Assembly (NCBI RefSeq): GCF_000375545.1
Contig: NZ_AQXF01000003.1
Coordinates: 452,595-516,594 of the forward strand
Length of the DNA stretch: 64,000 nucleotides
Direction of reading: 5' to 3'
DNA from: Kordiimonas gwangyangensis DSM 19435 = JCM 12864
GTDB lineage: Bacteria; Pseudomonadota; Alphaproteobacteria; Sphingomonadales; Kordiimonadaceae
Part shown: piece by piece, positions 17,121 to 25,377 of the stretch
Layout: each line of letters starts with the position of its first letter
Position numbering within the stretch: the first letter of the stretch is position 1
The notes under the pieces: model-generated
Told to the model about the DNA's origin: nothing
What the model saw: the letters and a program-made list of their open reading frames with translations, nothing else
Databases searched by the model: none
Program-made: the position numbers and the translations under genes

Positions 17121-18476
17121 TTATGCGACCTGTGCGTGGCGCTGCGCGCTTGGGCTCAGATAGGCATCAAAAGCCGCGCAGGCGAGGCGCACCGCCTGGC
17201 GGGCATCTGCTGGCACAATGACCTTGCGGCCCTTCATCTTCACAAGCCCTTCCTCGGCCAGTGCTTCCAGTTCACCAAGTGCATCATCCAGATAGTCGCG
17301 CGGCAGCATGTGCTTGGCGGTGAAAAGCTCAAGGTCGAGTTCAAAGAAACACATCAGCTCTTCAATGGCGGCGCGGCGGATACGGTCGTCGCTCGATAGT
17401 GCGCGCCCCTTGATGATTGGGTGATTGCCCGCGCTGACGGCTTTTTCATAATCCGCTGCCACAAGCGTGTTCTGCGCGTAACCCTGCGGCAACGCGCTGA
17501 TGGCCGACACACCAAAGCCGATCAGGGCATCAGCATCGTCCGTTGTGTAGCCTTGGAAATTACGCTTCAGGGTGCGTGCATGCAGGGCTTTCGCCATCTC
17601 GTCGCTCGCGCGCACAAAATGGTCGAGGCCGATGGCGGTATAGCCACGCTCCGCCAGCTGTTTTGCCGCGGCATCGAACTGAGCCAGTCGTTCGGCGCCG
17701 TTTGGCAAAGCGTCTTCATCAATCAGACGCATGTGCTTTTTCATCCACGGCACATGGGCATAGCCAAAAAGCGCGATGCGGCTCGGGCTCAGTGCGGAGG
17801 CAAAATCCACATTCTCCTCGATGTCCGCGATGGTCTGGTGCGGCAGGCCGTAAAGGAGGTCCATGTTGATGTCGCGGATGCCGTAGTCCTTCAGCAGCTG
17901 AACGGCATCATAAATCACATGGAAGGGCTGGCGACGGCCAATGGCCTTCTGTACTGTCTCGTGAAAATCCTGCACGCCGAGGCTTGCGCGGGTAACGCCC
18001 GCTTTGGCATAGGCCGCGACTTTGGCCTCCGATACTTCGCGTGGGTCAAGCTCAATGGCGATCTCCGCACCATGTGCGACGGTGTAATACTGCCGCACAT
18101 GCGCCATGATGCGCGTGAAGTCATTTGCGGACAGCATGCTGGGCGAACCACCACCAAAATGGATATGCTTGACTGTCTGGCCGCCCGAAAGGCGGCTCGC
18201 GACAAGTTCAATCTCGGTCAGCAGTGTTTCCACATAGGCTTCCACGGGTTCGTACTTGCGTGTCGCCTTGGCGTGACAGCCGCAATACCAGCAGATCTGC
18301 CGGCAATAGGGTATGTGGAAATAGAGCGATAGCGAGGCATGATCCTCAAGCTCCATCAGCCAGCCGGTGAAGGTTTCATTCCCCACAGCGGCAGAAAAAT
18401 GTGGTGCCGTTGGATAGCTTGTGTAGCGCGGCACTTGAGTGTTGCGTTTGAGTAAAGCGTGATGGGACGCCTGCAT
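17121..18476 (-). CDS. hemN: Oxygen-independent coproporphyrinogen III oxidase
   Basis: This 451-residue radical SAM enzyme carries out oxidative decarboxylation of coproporphyrinogen III to protoporphyrinogen IX without O2. The cluster motif is YCRQICWYCGCH (CxxxCxxC), then GGGSPSMLS for SAM binding, and a C-terminal HemN domain with a winged-helix-like tail (ELMCFFELDLELF). Length fits true HemN rather than the shorter HemW. It converges with ompW, and both have FNR boxes, linking haem synthesis to the cbb3 oxidase. ATG 18476. Confidence 0.95.
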   Translation of the reverse strand: MQASHHALLKRNTQVPRYTSYPTAPHFSAAVGNETFTGWLMELEDHASLSLYFHIPYCRQICWYCGCHAKATRKYEPVEAYVETLLTEIELVASRLSGGQTVKHIHFGGGSPSMLSANDFTRIMAHVRQYYTVAHGAEIAIELDPREVSEAKVAAYAKAGVTRASLGVQDFHETVQKAIGRRQPFHVIYDAVQLLKDYGIRDINMDLLYGLPHQTIADIEENVDFASALSPSRIALFGYAHVPWMKKHMRLIDEDALPNGAERLAQFDAAAKQLAERGYTAIGLDHFVRASDEMAKALHARTLKRNFQGYTTDDADALIGFGVSAISALPQGYAQNTLVAADYEKAVSAGNHPIIKGRALSSDDRIRRAAIEELMCFFELDLELFTAKHMLPRDYLDDALGELEALAEEGLVKMKGRKVIVPADARQAVRLACAAFDAYLSPSAQRHAQVA

Positions 18477-18535
18477 CGTCTACTCCCGTTACATCTGACC
18501 TATGCTCTCCCTAGCGCAGGTCACGAGCAATAGAA

Positions 18536-18549
18536 TTGACCGAGGTCAA
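18536..18549 (-). promoter_or_regulatory. FNR/FixK-type box before hemN
   Basis: TTGACCGAGGTCAA is a perfect TTGAC-N4-GTCAA repeat. Its centre is about 66 bp before the hemN ATG on the minus strand. TAGGGA (minus strand, 18513-18508) sits at the -10 position expected for class II activation. Confidence 0.78.
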
Positions 18550-18584
18550 CTGGGGCGGGATTAGGGCTTTAATATAACCGCTTT

Positions 18585-19838
18585 TTAGGGTGCGACCGAA
18601 ACCGGGCAAGCCGCATCGGCGCCCAGCTTTTCCTGCAAGGTGGTGCACAGACGGTTGGCCTGCGCCACGTCGCCAGCTTGCCGCAATAGCGCCGCGAGCC
18701 GTTTGGTAGCCTCCGGTTCAAACGGCGAGATTTCGAGCGTGCGGCGGTACCATATCTCCGCTTCCTGCGGGGCGCCGGCTTCTTCCTTTTTCTTGCCCAC
18801 AAGCGCACCAACAGCGGCTTGCCATGGGCCTACACGCTGTGGCTCCTGATGGTAGACACGTGCCATGGTGTCGAACGCCTGCTCAAGCATGGTGATGCTC
18901 TCAGCTGCCTCGCCCTTGATGGTGTGAATTTCGCTGAGGTTGATCATTACTTCCCATGTGTCTTCATCGACGCTCAGTGCGCGCTCATATATCGCTTCAG
19001 CCTCGTCGATCCGGTTTTGGGCCGTGTACGCAAAACCGAGGGCCTTGAGCGCGTCTGCGTCCCGTGGTGCAAGCCGCACTGCGCGTTCCGCGAGGGCTGT
19101 GGCACGGGAAAGTATTTTGGTTGCGGGCTCGCTCTCATGCATATCGCGCTCGAGGGCTTCACCCAGGCTTCCAGCACCCTCCAAATCCTGTGAAGCGGGC
19201 CAGCGGATGACACGCTGCACAAGGGCGTTCGCGAGCCCCGCTTGCGCGGGTGCATAGTCTTTGTCCATCGCAAGCACTTTTTCATAAAGCGCTATTGCAG
19301 CCTCATTATTGCTGCGGGTGAACTGCATATAGAGGTCATTCGCCCGCGCGGTAAGGCTTTCTGCTTCGGAGTTTGATTGTGGCGCGGGGATGAGAAGGTA
19401 GATCGCAAGCGCTGCAATTGCCAGATAGGCCGCCAATGCCATGGCAAAGCGGGGCTTGGGTTTGTGTGCACCGGTCGTCGCCGTTTTTTCTTCGATAGGC
19501 TCAATAGGTACGATCAGGCGGTAGCCGCGTTTGGGCAGTGTTTCGATATAGCTCGGGTTCTGGGCGCTGTCGCCCAGCGCTCGGCGCAGGCGCGAGACGG
19601 TGCGTGCAACCGTATCCTCGCCAACAAACACATTGGCCCAAAGCTGGCTTTCAATGTCGGTACGCGACAGCACAGCACCGTCCGCACCAGCGAGCAACTC
19701 CAGAAGTCCCATCACTTTGGGTTCAAGCACAATCGTTTCTTCCCCGCGCGTGATACGGCCAGTGTCGGGAAATACCGTCCAGTACCCAAGCTTGAAGGGT
19801 GTGCTGATTGCTCTCTTTTTCATGTCAGGCGTATCCAT
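18585..19838 (-). CDS. CadC/ToxR-like membrane-bound regulator with TPR domain
   Basis: The 417-residue protein joins an OmpR/ToxR-type winged helix (residues ~14-112; ESQLWANVFVGEDTVARTVSRL and the end IETLPKRGYRLI) to one membrane helix (131-150, FAMALAAYLAIAALAIYLLI). A C-terminal region of tetratricopeptide repeats follows (ALKALGFAYTAQNRIDEAEA and similar, ~160-400). The TPR part would face the periplasm and could sense a protein or peptide signal; the ligand is unknown. It is divergent from a secreted S41 peptidase across 151 bp, so the peptidase is a plausible target or partner. I see no clear ribosome site; ATG 19823 is an alternative start. Confidence 0.85.
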   Translation of the reverse strand: MDTPDMKKRAISTPFKLGYWTVFPDTGRITRGEETIVLEPKVMGLLELLAGADGAVLSRTDIESQLWANVFVGEDTVARTVSRLRRALGDSAQNPSYIETLPKRGYRLIVPIEPIEEKTATTGAHKPKPRFAMALAAYLAIAALAIYLLIPAPQSNSEAESLTARANDLYMQFTRSNNEAAIALYEKVLAMDKDYAPAQAGLANALVQRVIRWPASQDLEGAGSLGEALERDMHESEPATKILSRATALAERAVRLAPRDADALKALGFAYTAQNRIDEAEAIYERALSVDEDTWEVMINLSEIHTIKGEAAESITMLEQAFDTMARVYHQEPQRVGPWQAAVGALVGKKKEEAGAPQEAEIWYRRTLEISPFEPEATKRLAALLRQAGDVAQANRLCTTLQEKLGADAACPVSVAP

Positions 19839-19989
19839 GGCGCAGATGGTAGCGGAGTTGAAAAGCTGAAAACAGGCGTAATTTCAAGCTTGTCAGGGTT
19901 TTGTCAGGAATATAGGAGCGCGCGGCCATGGACTGTTCCTGCCGCAACTCGCATCAACGAGGTGCCTGATTGGCAAATTGGAGATGACA

Positions 19990-21462
19990 ATGAAAAGAAT
20001 GATTTTTGACACAGCGAGGGCATTTGCCTTTCTGCTACTTATAGCCTTCCCAATCCACGCAGAAGAAGAAGGCGATGACCGCATCATTGCGGTGGAGGAT
20101 ATCCGGTCTGACTTTAAAGCCCTTTACGCTAGCCTCAAAAGCGCGCATGCGGACCTATACGCCCACCGGGACAAGGAGGCCTATGATGCGCTCTACACCG
20201 AAACGCTGGCGTCTTTCAATACGCCGCTCAGCCTGTTTGATGTGAAGGTCGCATTCCAGAAGTTTGTTGCTTACGGCAATGTCGCCCATGCACGGATAGA
20301 TTTTTCGCGCGCTGTCTATGCGAGGTTCCGCGAGCAGGGCGGTGTGAACTTCCCCATTTACCCGCGCATTGTTGATGGCCGCGCCTACGTGGGGGAGAAT
20401 TATTCCGGCCTGGCGGAGATCAGCGCAGGCGATGAGATGCTGAGCCTTAACGGTAAGCCGATGAAATATTGGCTGGACCGTGTGGCATCAAACATCTCAG
20501 CCGATACCGACTATATTGCCCATTCCCTGCTGGAGTTTTCTTTCCCACAATATCTGTGGCTTGAGATCGGCGAAGTGCCGAGTTTTGAGCTGACGCTCCG
20601 CACTCAAGCCGGGATGACCCGCACCGTGACCGTGCCCGCCACAACGCGGGAAGCGCAGTCGCAGGAGGCGGAAAAACAACCCGAACAGTTCGCGTTAAGC
20701 TCGGTTGAGCGCGTTCAGAAAATGCTGGACGGTGGCATTGCTTATCTGCGGCCGGGCCCATTCTATAATGCTGAAAATCCGGACGAGGTTTGGGACAACA
20801 GTGCCTTTGTCGCTTTCATCGATAGCGCGTTTGAGGGTTTTATCGAGGGCGGGGCACGCAAGTTGATTATTGACCTCAGGGACAATCCGGGCGGCGACAA
20901 CTCGTTCAGCGATCCCATGCTGGCATGGTTCGCCGACAAACCGTTTCGCTTCAACTCGGCTTTCCTGATCCGCTCAAGTGATGAAGCGGCGGCGTCCAAC
21001 CAGGCGCGGCTTGATGCAAATGCGGATGCAGCTAGTGGTGTCTCGGGGGTGTTCGCGCAAAAATATGCGGAGACCCCACGGGGTGAAATGTTCGAATTTG
21101 ACCTACCATTTGCGGAGCCGCGGGACGGCGCGCAGTTTGAAGGGCAGGTCTATGTGCTCATCAACCGTCACTCCTATTCAAACGCTGTGACAGTTGCGGC
21201 GATGGTGCAGGACTATGGCTTTGGTGTCATTGCGGGTGAAAAAACGTCGGACATGGCAACCACCTATGGTGCGATGGAAACCTTCACCTTGCCGGCGACC
21301 GGTATTTCGGTCGGCTTCCCCAAAGCTCATATCATCCGCCCATCTGGCGAACGCAAGTCGGACGGTGTCACCCCTGACCTGCCCATCACATCACCCATTG
21401 TGCCCGCCAAGGACGATGTTGTGCTCAACGCGTTGGTGACAAAACTGCGCGCCAACAAATAA
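19990..21462 (+). CDS. Secreted S41-family (C-terminal processing type) peptidase
   Basis: The 490-residue precursor starts at ATG 19990 with GGAG six bases upstream; the frame also offers 19978 and 19984. A signal peptide (MKRMIFDTARAFAFLLLIAF to IHA) precedes an acidic mature start. The tail-specific protease fold is shown by LIIDLRDNPGGDNSF and VYVLINRHSYSNAVTVAAMV, with Ser397 in SYSN as likely nucleophile, then GEKTSDMATTYG. A PDZ-like stretch (ISAGDEMLSLNGKP) occurs near residue 145. Substrate is unknown. It diverges from the CadC-like regulator and ends in a terminator. Confidence 0.85.
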   Translation: MKRMIFDTARAFAFLLLIAFPIHAEEEGDDRIIAVEDIRSDFKALYASLKSAHADLYAHRDKEAYDALYTETLASFNTPLSLFDVKVAFQKFVAYGNVAHARIDFSRAVYARFREQGGVNFPIYPRIVDGRAYVGENYSGLAEISAGDEMLSLNGKPMKYWLDRVASNISADTDYIAHSLLEFSFPQYLWLEIGEVPSFELTLRTQAGMTRTVTVPATTREAQSQEAEKQPEQFALSSVERVQKMLDGGIAYLRPGPFYNAENPDEVWDNSAFVAFIDSAFEGFIEGGARKLIIDLRDNPGGDNSFSDPMLAWFADKPFRFNSAFLIRSSDEAAASNQARLDANADAASGVSGVFAQKYAETPRGEMFEFDLPFAEPRDGAQFEGQVYVLINRHSYSNAVTVAAMVQDYGFGVIAGEKTSDMATTYGAMETFTLPATGISVGFPKAHIIRPSGERKSDGVTPDLPITSPIVPAKDDVVLNALVTKLRANK

Positions 21463-21521
21463 CCGCGCCAGAGCAGGGCAGCGCGCGACCTGCGCGTACA
21501 AGGCCGGACTATAAAACCATC

Positions 21522-21553
21522 AAGGGCTGCACATTTGTGTGGCCCTTTTTTCT
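21522..21553 (+). terminator. Rho-independent terminator of the S41 peptidase gene
   Basis: Hairpin AAGGGC...GCCCTT with additional CACA/TGTG pairing around a TTT loop, followed by a run of T (about seven). It lies 60 nt after the stop codon. Confidence 0.8.
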
Positions 21554-21567
21554 GTTTGCGCCCCTGT

Positions 21568-21582
21568 TCCCATGAAATCCCA
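21568..21582 (+). promoter_or_regulatory. Distal pair of MraZ-type boxes
   Basis: TCCCA at 21568-21572 and again at 21578-21582, spaced by five bases (period 10). The same unit recurs in the proximal array at 21701-21766. On the minus strand each box reads TGGGA. Confidence 0.5.
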
Positions 21583-21700
21583 TAAAGCGGGCTTTGGGGG
21601 AGAATTCCCAAACACCCGTTTTGGTGAAAACATAGCGGGAACAAACAGCGTTAAATTATGAAAATAAAAGGAAATTAAAGATATTCAGGTGAAAACAGGA

Positions 21701-21766
21701 ACCCATGAAAATGCATTAATTCCCATGTTGTCCCATTGACCAACCATAAAAAACCATGGTATCCCA
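21701..21766 (+). promoter_or_regulatory. Proximal array of MraZ-type boxes (dcw operator)
   Basis: The pentamers ACCCA 21701, TCCCA 21721, TCCCA 21731, AACCA 21742, AACCA 21752 and TCCCA 21762 fall at intervals of 20, 10, 11, 10 and 10 bases. MraZ is known to bind short TGGGN-type direct repeats separated by five bases upstream of its own gene, and this array has that period. Here the TGGG reading is on the strand opposite to mraZ. The surrounding 21650-21770 sequence is AT-rich and is the likely dcw promoter region. Apart from this array and the distal pair, I see nothing else in 21554-21848. Confidence 0.6.
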
Positions 21767-21848
21767 AATAGGTTCAGAAGACGTTCTGGACGACCGCGCG
21801 CTGTTTGGCGGCAGGTGCGGTGGGCAAAAACCGGGGGACTGTTGGGCA

Positions 21849-22316
21849 ATGGCATTTTTCCTGTCCACATTCACAAACAAGGTCGACAAGAAGGGCAGGG
21901 TCTCGGTCCCTGCGTCTTTCCGTTCGGCCGTGGCCGCCAGCCACTTCCCGGGTATCGTTGTCTACCGTCCGCTGAATTTCCCCTGCATTGAAGGCGCGGA
22001 CATGTCTTTCCTTGAGCAGCTTTCCGACCGGCTTTACGGCGACTTTGGACCCTTCAACCCCGATCAGATGTCCGTCGCTACCGCCATTCTTGCCGGTGCC
22101 AGCCAGCTTGGGTTCGACCCTGAAGGGCGCGTGATGCTGCCCGCAGAAATGCGCGATGCCGCAGGTATTGATACCCACGCCACATTTGTTGGTCTTGGCC
22201 GCAAATTCCAGATCTGGGGTGCCGATGCATATCAGGCGCACCTCAAGGATCAGCTTTCTCATGCGGCTGAAGCCGCACCCAAGCTTCCGCCGTTCGGTGG
22301 TGGGGGGCAGGCATGA
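21849..22316 (+). CDS. mraZ: Transcriptional regulator MraZ
   Basis: The 155-residue protein starts at ATG 21849 with [20 protein letters not shown], the first of two AbrB-like MraZ repeats; the second includes [17 protein letters not shown]. MraZ forms ring oligomers and represses the dcw cluster by binding short repeats upstream of its own gene; such repeats are visible at 21701-21766. The longer frame from 21756 would swallow the operator and is rejected. It overlaps rsmH by four bases. Confidence 0.95.
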   Translation: MAFFLSTFTNKVDKKGRVSVPASFRSAVAASHFPGIVVYRPLNFPCIEGADMSFLEQLSDRLYGDFGPFNPDQMSVATAILAGASQLGFDPEGRVMLPAEMRDAAGIDTHATFVGLGRKFQIWGADAYQAHLKDQLSHAAEAAPKLPPFGGGGQA

Positions 22317-23293
22317 GCCATATTCCGGTGCTTCTTGATGAAGTTGTTGAGGCGCTGGCACCACGCGCTGGCGAAACCTATGTGGACGGCACCTTTGGTG
22401 CGGGTGGTTACACCCGCGCGGTGCTCGAGGCCGCTGATTGCCGTGTGGTCGCGATTGACCGCGACCCGGACGCAATCAAGCGTGCGGCCCCACTTGCTGA
22501 AGAGTTTGGTGACCGCTTTGCTATCGTTGAAGGCTGTTTCGGCGACATGGCGACGCTGCTGCCTGAGGCGGGCTATGACGCCATCGACGGTGTGATGCTC
22601 GATATCGGTGTGTCCTCGTTTCAGCTTGATGAGGCCGAGCGCGGCTTCTCCTTCCAGGAAGATGGCCCCCTCGATATGCGCATGGCGCGGTCGGGCGAAA
22701 GCGCGGCCGACGTTGTGAATACCTATGGCGAGGAAGAGCTTGCCAACATCATTTATGAATACGGTGAGGAGCGTAAGTCGCGCCGCATTGCGGCAGCGAT
22801 TGTTAAAGACCGTGCTGAGAAGCCGTTCCAGCGCACCAAGGACCTTGCAGGGTTGATTGAGCGCATTCTTGGCCGTCCGCCGGTCAAGAAAGGGCAGCGC
22901 GCTGTGCATCCGGCAACGCGCACTTTCCAGGCACTCCGTATTCATGTGAATGACGAACTGGGTGAACTCAAGCGCGGCCTTATGGGCGCGGAAGCGATCC
23001 TGAAGCCTGAGGGCCGGCTTGTAGTGGTGAGCTTCCACTCACTTGAAGATCGGATCGTCAAGAATTTCATGGCCGAGCGTAGCGGCAATCTCGCGGGTGG
23101 CAGTCGTCACCTGCCGGGGCCTGTTGACGCTGGTCCAAAACCTACTTTCGAGCTGCAGAGCAGGGGAGCCGTGAAGCCGGGTGAGGAAGAGATGGGGCGT
23201 AATCCGCGTTCTCGTTCTTCCCGGCTTCGCGCAGCAGCTCGCACCGAAGCACCTGCGTGGTCCGCATCGCGCGGCAAGAAGGGGAGAGGCTGA
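22313..23293 (+). CDS. rsmH: 16S rRNA (cytosine-1402-N4)-methyltransferase
   Basis: The 326-residue SAM-dependent enzyme (MraW) methylates C1402 in the ribosomal P site. Visible features: [13 protein letters not shown] at the start, the SAM loop [26 protein letters not shown]-type motif ([12 protein letters not shown]), and [15 protein letters not shown] near the C-terminus. The start overlaps mraZ (ATGA), and the stop shares a base with the ftsL start (TGATG). Length is normal for the family. Confidence 0.96.
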   Translation: MSHIPVLLDEVVEALAPRAGETYVDGTFGAGGYTRAVLEAADCRVVAIDRDPDAIKRAAPLAEEFGDRFAIVEGCFGDMATLLPEAGYDAIDGVMLDIGVSSFQLDEAERGFSFQEDGPLDMRMARSGESAADVVNTYGEEELANIIYEYGEERKSRRIAAAIVKDRAEKPFQRTKDLAGLIERILGRPPVKKGQRAVHPATRTFQALRIHVNDELGELKRGLMGAEAILKPEGRLVVVSFHSLEDRIVKNFMAERSGNLAGGSRHLPGPVDAGPKPTFELQSRGAVKPGEEEMGRNPRSRSSRLRAAARTEAPAWSASRGKKGRG

Positions 23294-23676
23294 TGCGTCG
23301 TCTGTTCACCATTCTTGTCGCCATTACCGCCATCATCGCTGGTGCTGCTGTGCTTCAGCTCAAGCTTGCCGTGCAGGAGCGGGCGGACAAGGTGAAGGCC
23401 ATTGCCGCGCAAATCCACGAAGACCGGGAGGCCATTCGTGTGCTTGAGGCTGAGTGGGCGTATCTCACCAACCCACGGGCGCTGCAGGACAAATCAGTAC
23501 GTTTCCTCGCGCTGATGCCACCGAAGGCAGAGCAGATTCTTGAGGATCCGACCACCATTCCATTCCGCCCGCGGGGCGTTGAGGCGGAAGAAGACCCGGG
23601 CGTGCTGCTGCCCGCCCGGGGAGAGAAAAAAGACGATAAAGCCAAGCCGAAAGCCAAGAAAGGAACCAGTCTGTGA
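23293..23676 (+). CDS. ftsL: Cell division protein FtsL
   Basis: A 127-residue bitopic protein: short cytoplasmic N-terminus, a membrane helix (residues ~4-22, LFTILVAITAIIAGAAVLQL) and a periplasmic coiled coil (VQERADKVKAIAAQIHEDRE). The C-terminal tail is rich in Lys, Asp and Ala. FtsL acts with FtsB and FtsQ to activate FtsWI in the divisome. Sequence identity in this family is low; the assignment rests on topology and the position between rsmH and ftsI. ATG 23293 overlaps the rsmH stop. The stop overlaps the ftsI GTG (GTGA). Confidence 0.85.
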   Translation: MRRLFTILVAITAIIAGAAVLQLKLAVQERADKVKAIAAQIHEDREAIRVLEAEWAYLTNPRALQDKSVRFLALMPPKAEQILEDPTTIPFRPRGVEAEEDPGVLLPARGEKKDDKAKPKAKKGTSL

Positions 23677-25358
23677 GATCGGCATCATCCTACGCAGGGC
23701 TGTCACTTGAAGGACAGCAAAAGAGCGCGCTTGAGGTAGCCCGCAACCGGTTGATGGTTGCGGTCTTGCTGTTTTTTGCCGCCTTTGCGGTGATGATGGT
23801 GCGCACGGTTGAGCTTGGCTTGTCGACACCTGAAGAAGTGCAGGTGGCGTCCCGTCAGATTGAGGTGCCAGCGGTGCAGTTCTCGCGCGCAGACATTCGT
23901 GACCGTAACGGCGAGGTGCTGGCAACCAACCTCGAAGGCGCTTCGCTGTACGCGAACCCGCAGGAAATCAAGGATGCACACGAGGCCGCGGTGAAGCTGG
24001 TATCCGTGCTGCCGGATCTTTCGCTCGCTGAAGTCGAGAGCAAGCTTGCCTCAGGTCGTCACTTTGTTTGGCTCAAGCGCAAACTGTCGCCGCGTGAAAA
24101 ATGGCAGGTGAATGCGCTTGGCATCCCGGCGTTCTATTTCCAGCGTGAGGAAGAGCGGGTTTATCCCCATGGTCGCCTCGCGGCCCACACCCTCGGTTTT
24201 GTGGACGTTGACGGCAACGGCCTTGGCGGTGTTGAGCGCTACTTCAACGACCGCCTCGCCGACAAGTCGATGATTGACCAGCCGATCAAGCTTTCGCTCG
24301 ACACCCGCGTACAATATGCGCTGACCGATGAGCTTGAGGCCGCGATGAGCGCGCACCAGGCTATTGGTGCAGCGGGCCTCGTGATGGATGTGAACACCGG
24401 CGAAGTGATCGCTATGGTGAGCCTGCCTGACTTTGACCCGAACAGCGTGTCTGGTGCGGGTGGGCAGGAGCGTTTCAACCGCGTGACACAAGGCGTTTAC
24501 GAGCTTGGCTCCACCTTCAAGACCTTCACGTTTGCGGCCGCGCTTGACCAGGGTGTTGCAACACTTAATGATGGCTATGATGCCACGAAGCCGATCCGCA
24601 TCGCGCGCTTCACCATCAATGACGACCACCCGAAATCGCGTTATCTGACCCTGCCGGAGATTTTTGCCTTCTCGTCGAATATTGGCACGGCGCAGATGGC
24701 GCTTGATCTTGGGACTGAGCGTCAACAAGCGTTCCTGAGCAATATCGGCCTCCTGCAGCCATCCAATATCGAGCTGCCGGAAGTGGGGGCGCCGCTCTAT
24801 CCTGAGACCTGGCGCAAGATTTCGACCATGACGATCTCCTATGGTCACGGCATCGCCGTCAGCCCGCTTCAGCTCGCCAGCGGCATTTCCGCAATGGTGA
24901 ACGGCGGGCGACTTAATGCGGCCACAGTTGTTGAGAATCCTGACGCCTGGCGGACAGGAAAGCAGGTGATCTCGCAGTCAACCAGCCGGAAAATCCGTCA
25001 GCTCCTTCGTCTTGCTGTCACCAAAGGCACAGGCGGCCGGGCTGATGCAGTCGGTTACCGGATTGGGGGCAAAACAGGCACGGCAGAGAAAGCGGTTGCG
25101 GGCGGCTACGACACTCGCGCGCTGATTTCCTCTTTTGTTGGCGTCTACCCGATGGACGACCCACGCTATGTGGTGTTCGCCCTTCTGGATGAACCGCGCG
25201 GTACGAAAGAAACTTTCGGCTTCCGCGCGGGCGGCTGGGTAGCGGCGCCTGTGGTGAAAAACGTTGTGCTTCGGACTGCACCGCTTCTCGGCGTGGCACC
25301 AAAGCGTGAGGATGACGGGCTCTATCAACAGCTCGCCATGATGATTGAGAAAGACTGA
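23673..25358 (+). CDS. ftsI: Septal peptidoglycan DD-transpeptidase (PBP3)
   Basis: The 561-residue class B penicillin-binding protein has one N-terminal membrane helix (~27-44), a dimerisation domain (ADIRDRNGEVLATN) and the transpeptidase domain. Active-site motifs are S280-T-F-K283 (YELGSTFKTF), S334-S-N336 and KTGT in GGKTGTAEKA. It cross-links septal peptidoglycan together with FtsW. The start is GTG 23673, coupled to ftsL. murE follows after 19 bp. Confidence 0.96.
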   Translation: MRSASSYAGLSLEGQQKSALEVARNRLMVAVLLFFAAFAVMMVRTVELGLSTPEEVQVASRQIEVPAVQFSRADIRDRNGEVLATNLEGASLYANPQEIKDAHEAAVKLVSVLPDLSLAEVESKLASGRHFVWLKRKLSPREKWQVNALGIPAFYFQREEERVYPHGRLAAHTLGFVDVDGNGLGGVERYFNDRLADKSMIDQPIKLSLDTRVQYALTDELEAAMSAHQAIGAAGLVMDVNTGEVIAMVSLPDFDPNSVSGAGGQERFNRVTQGVYELGSTFKTFTFAAALDQGVATLNDGYDATKPIRIARFTINDDHPKSRYLTLPEIFAFSSNIGTAQMALDLGTERQQAFLSNIGLLQPSNIELPEVGAPLYPETWRKISTMTISYGHGIAVSPLQLASGISAMVNGGRLNAATVVENPDAWRTGKQVISQSTSRKIRQLLRLAVTKGTGGRADAVGYRIGGKTGTAEKAVAGGYDTRALISSFVGVYPMDDPRYVVFALLDEPRGTKETFGFRAGGWVAAPVVKNVVLRTAPLLGVAPKREDDGLYQQLAMMIEKD

Positions 25359-25377
25359 GGAAGGATTTCGGCGGTAA

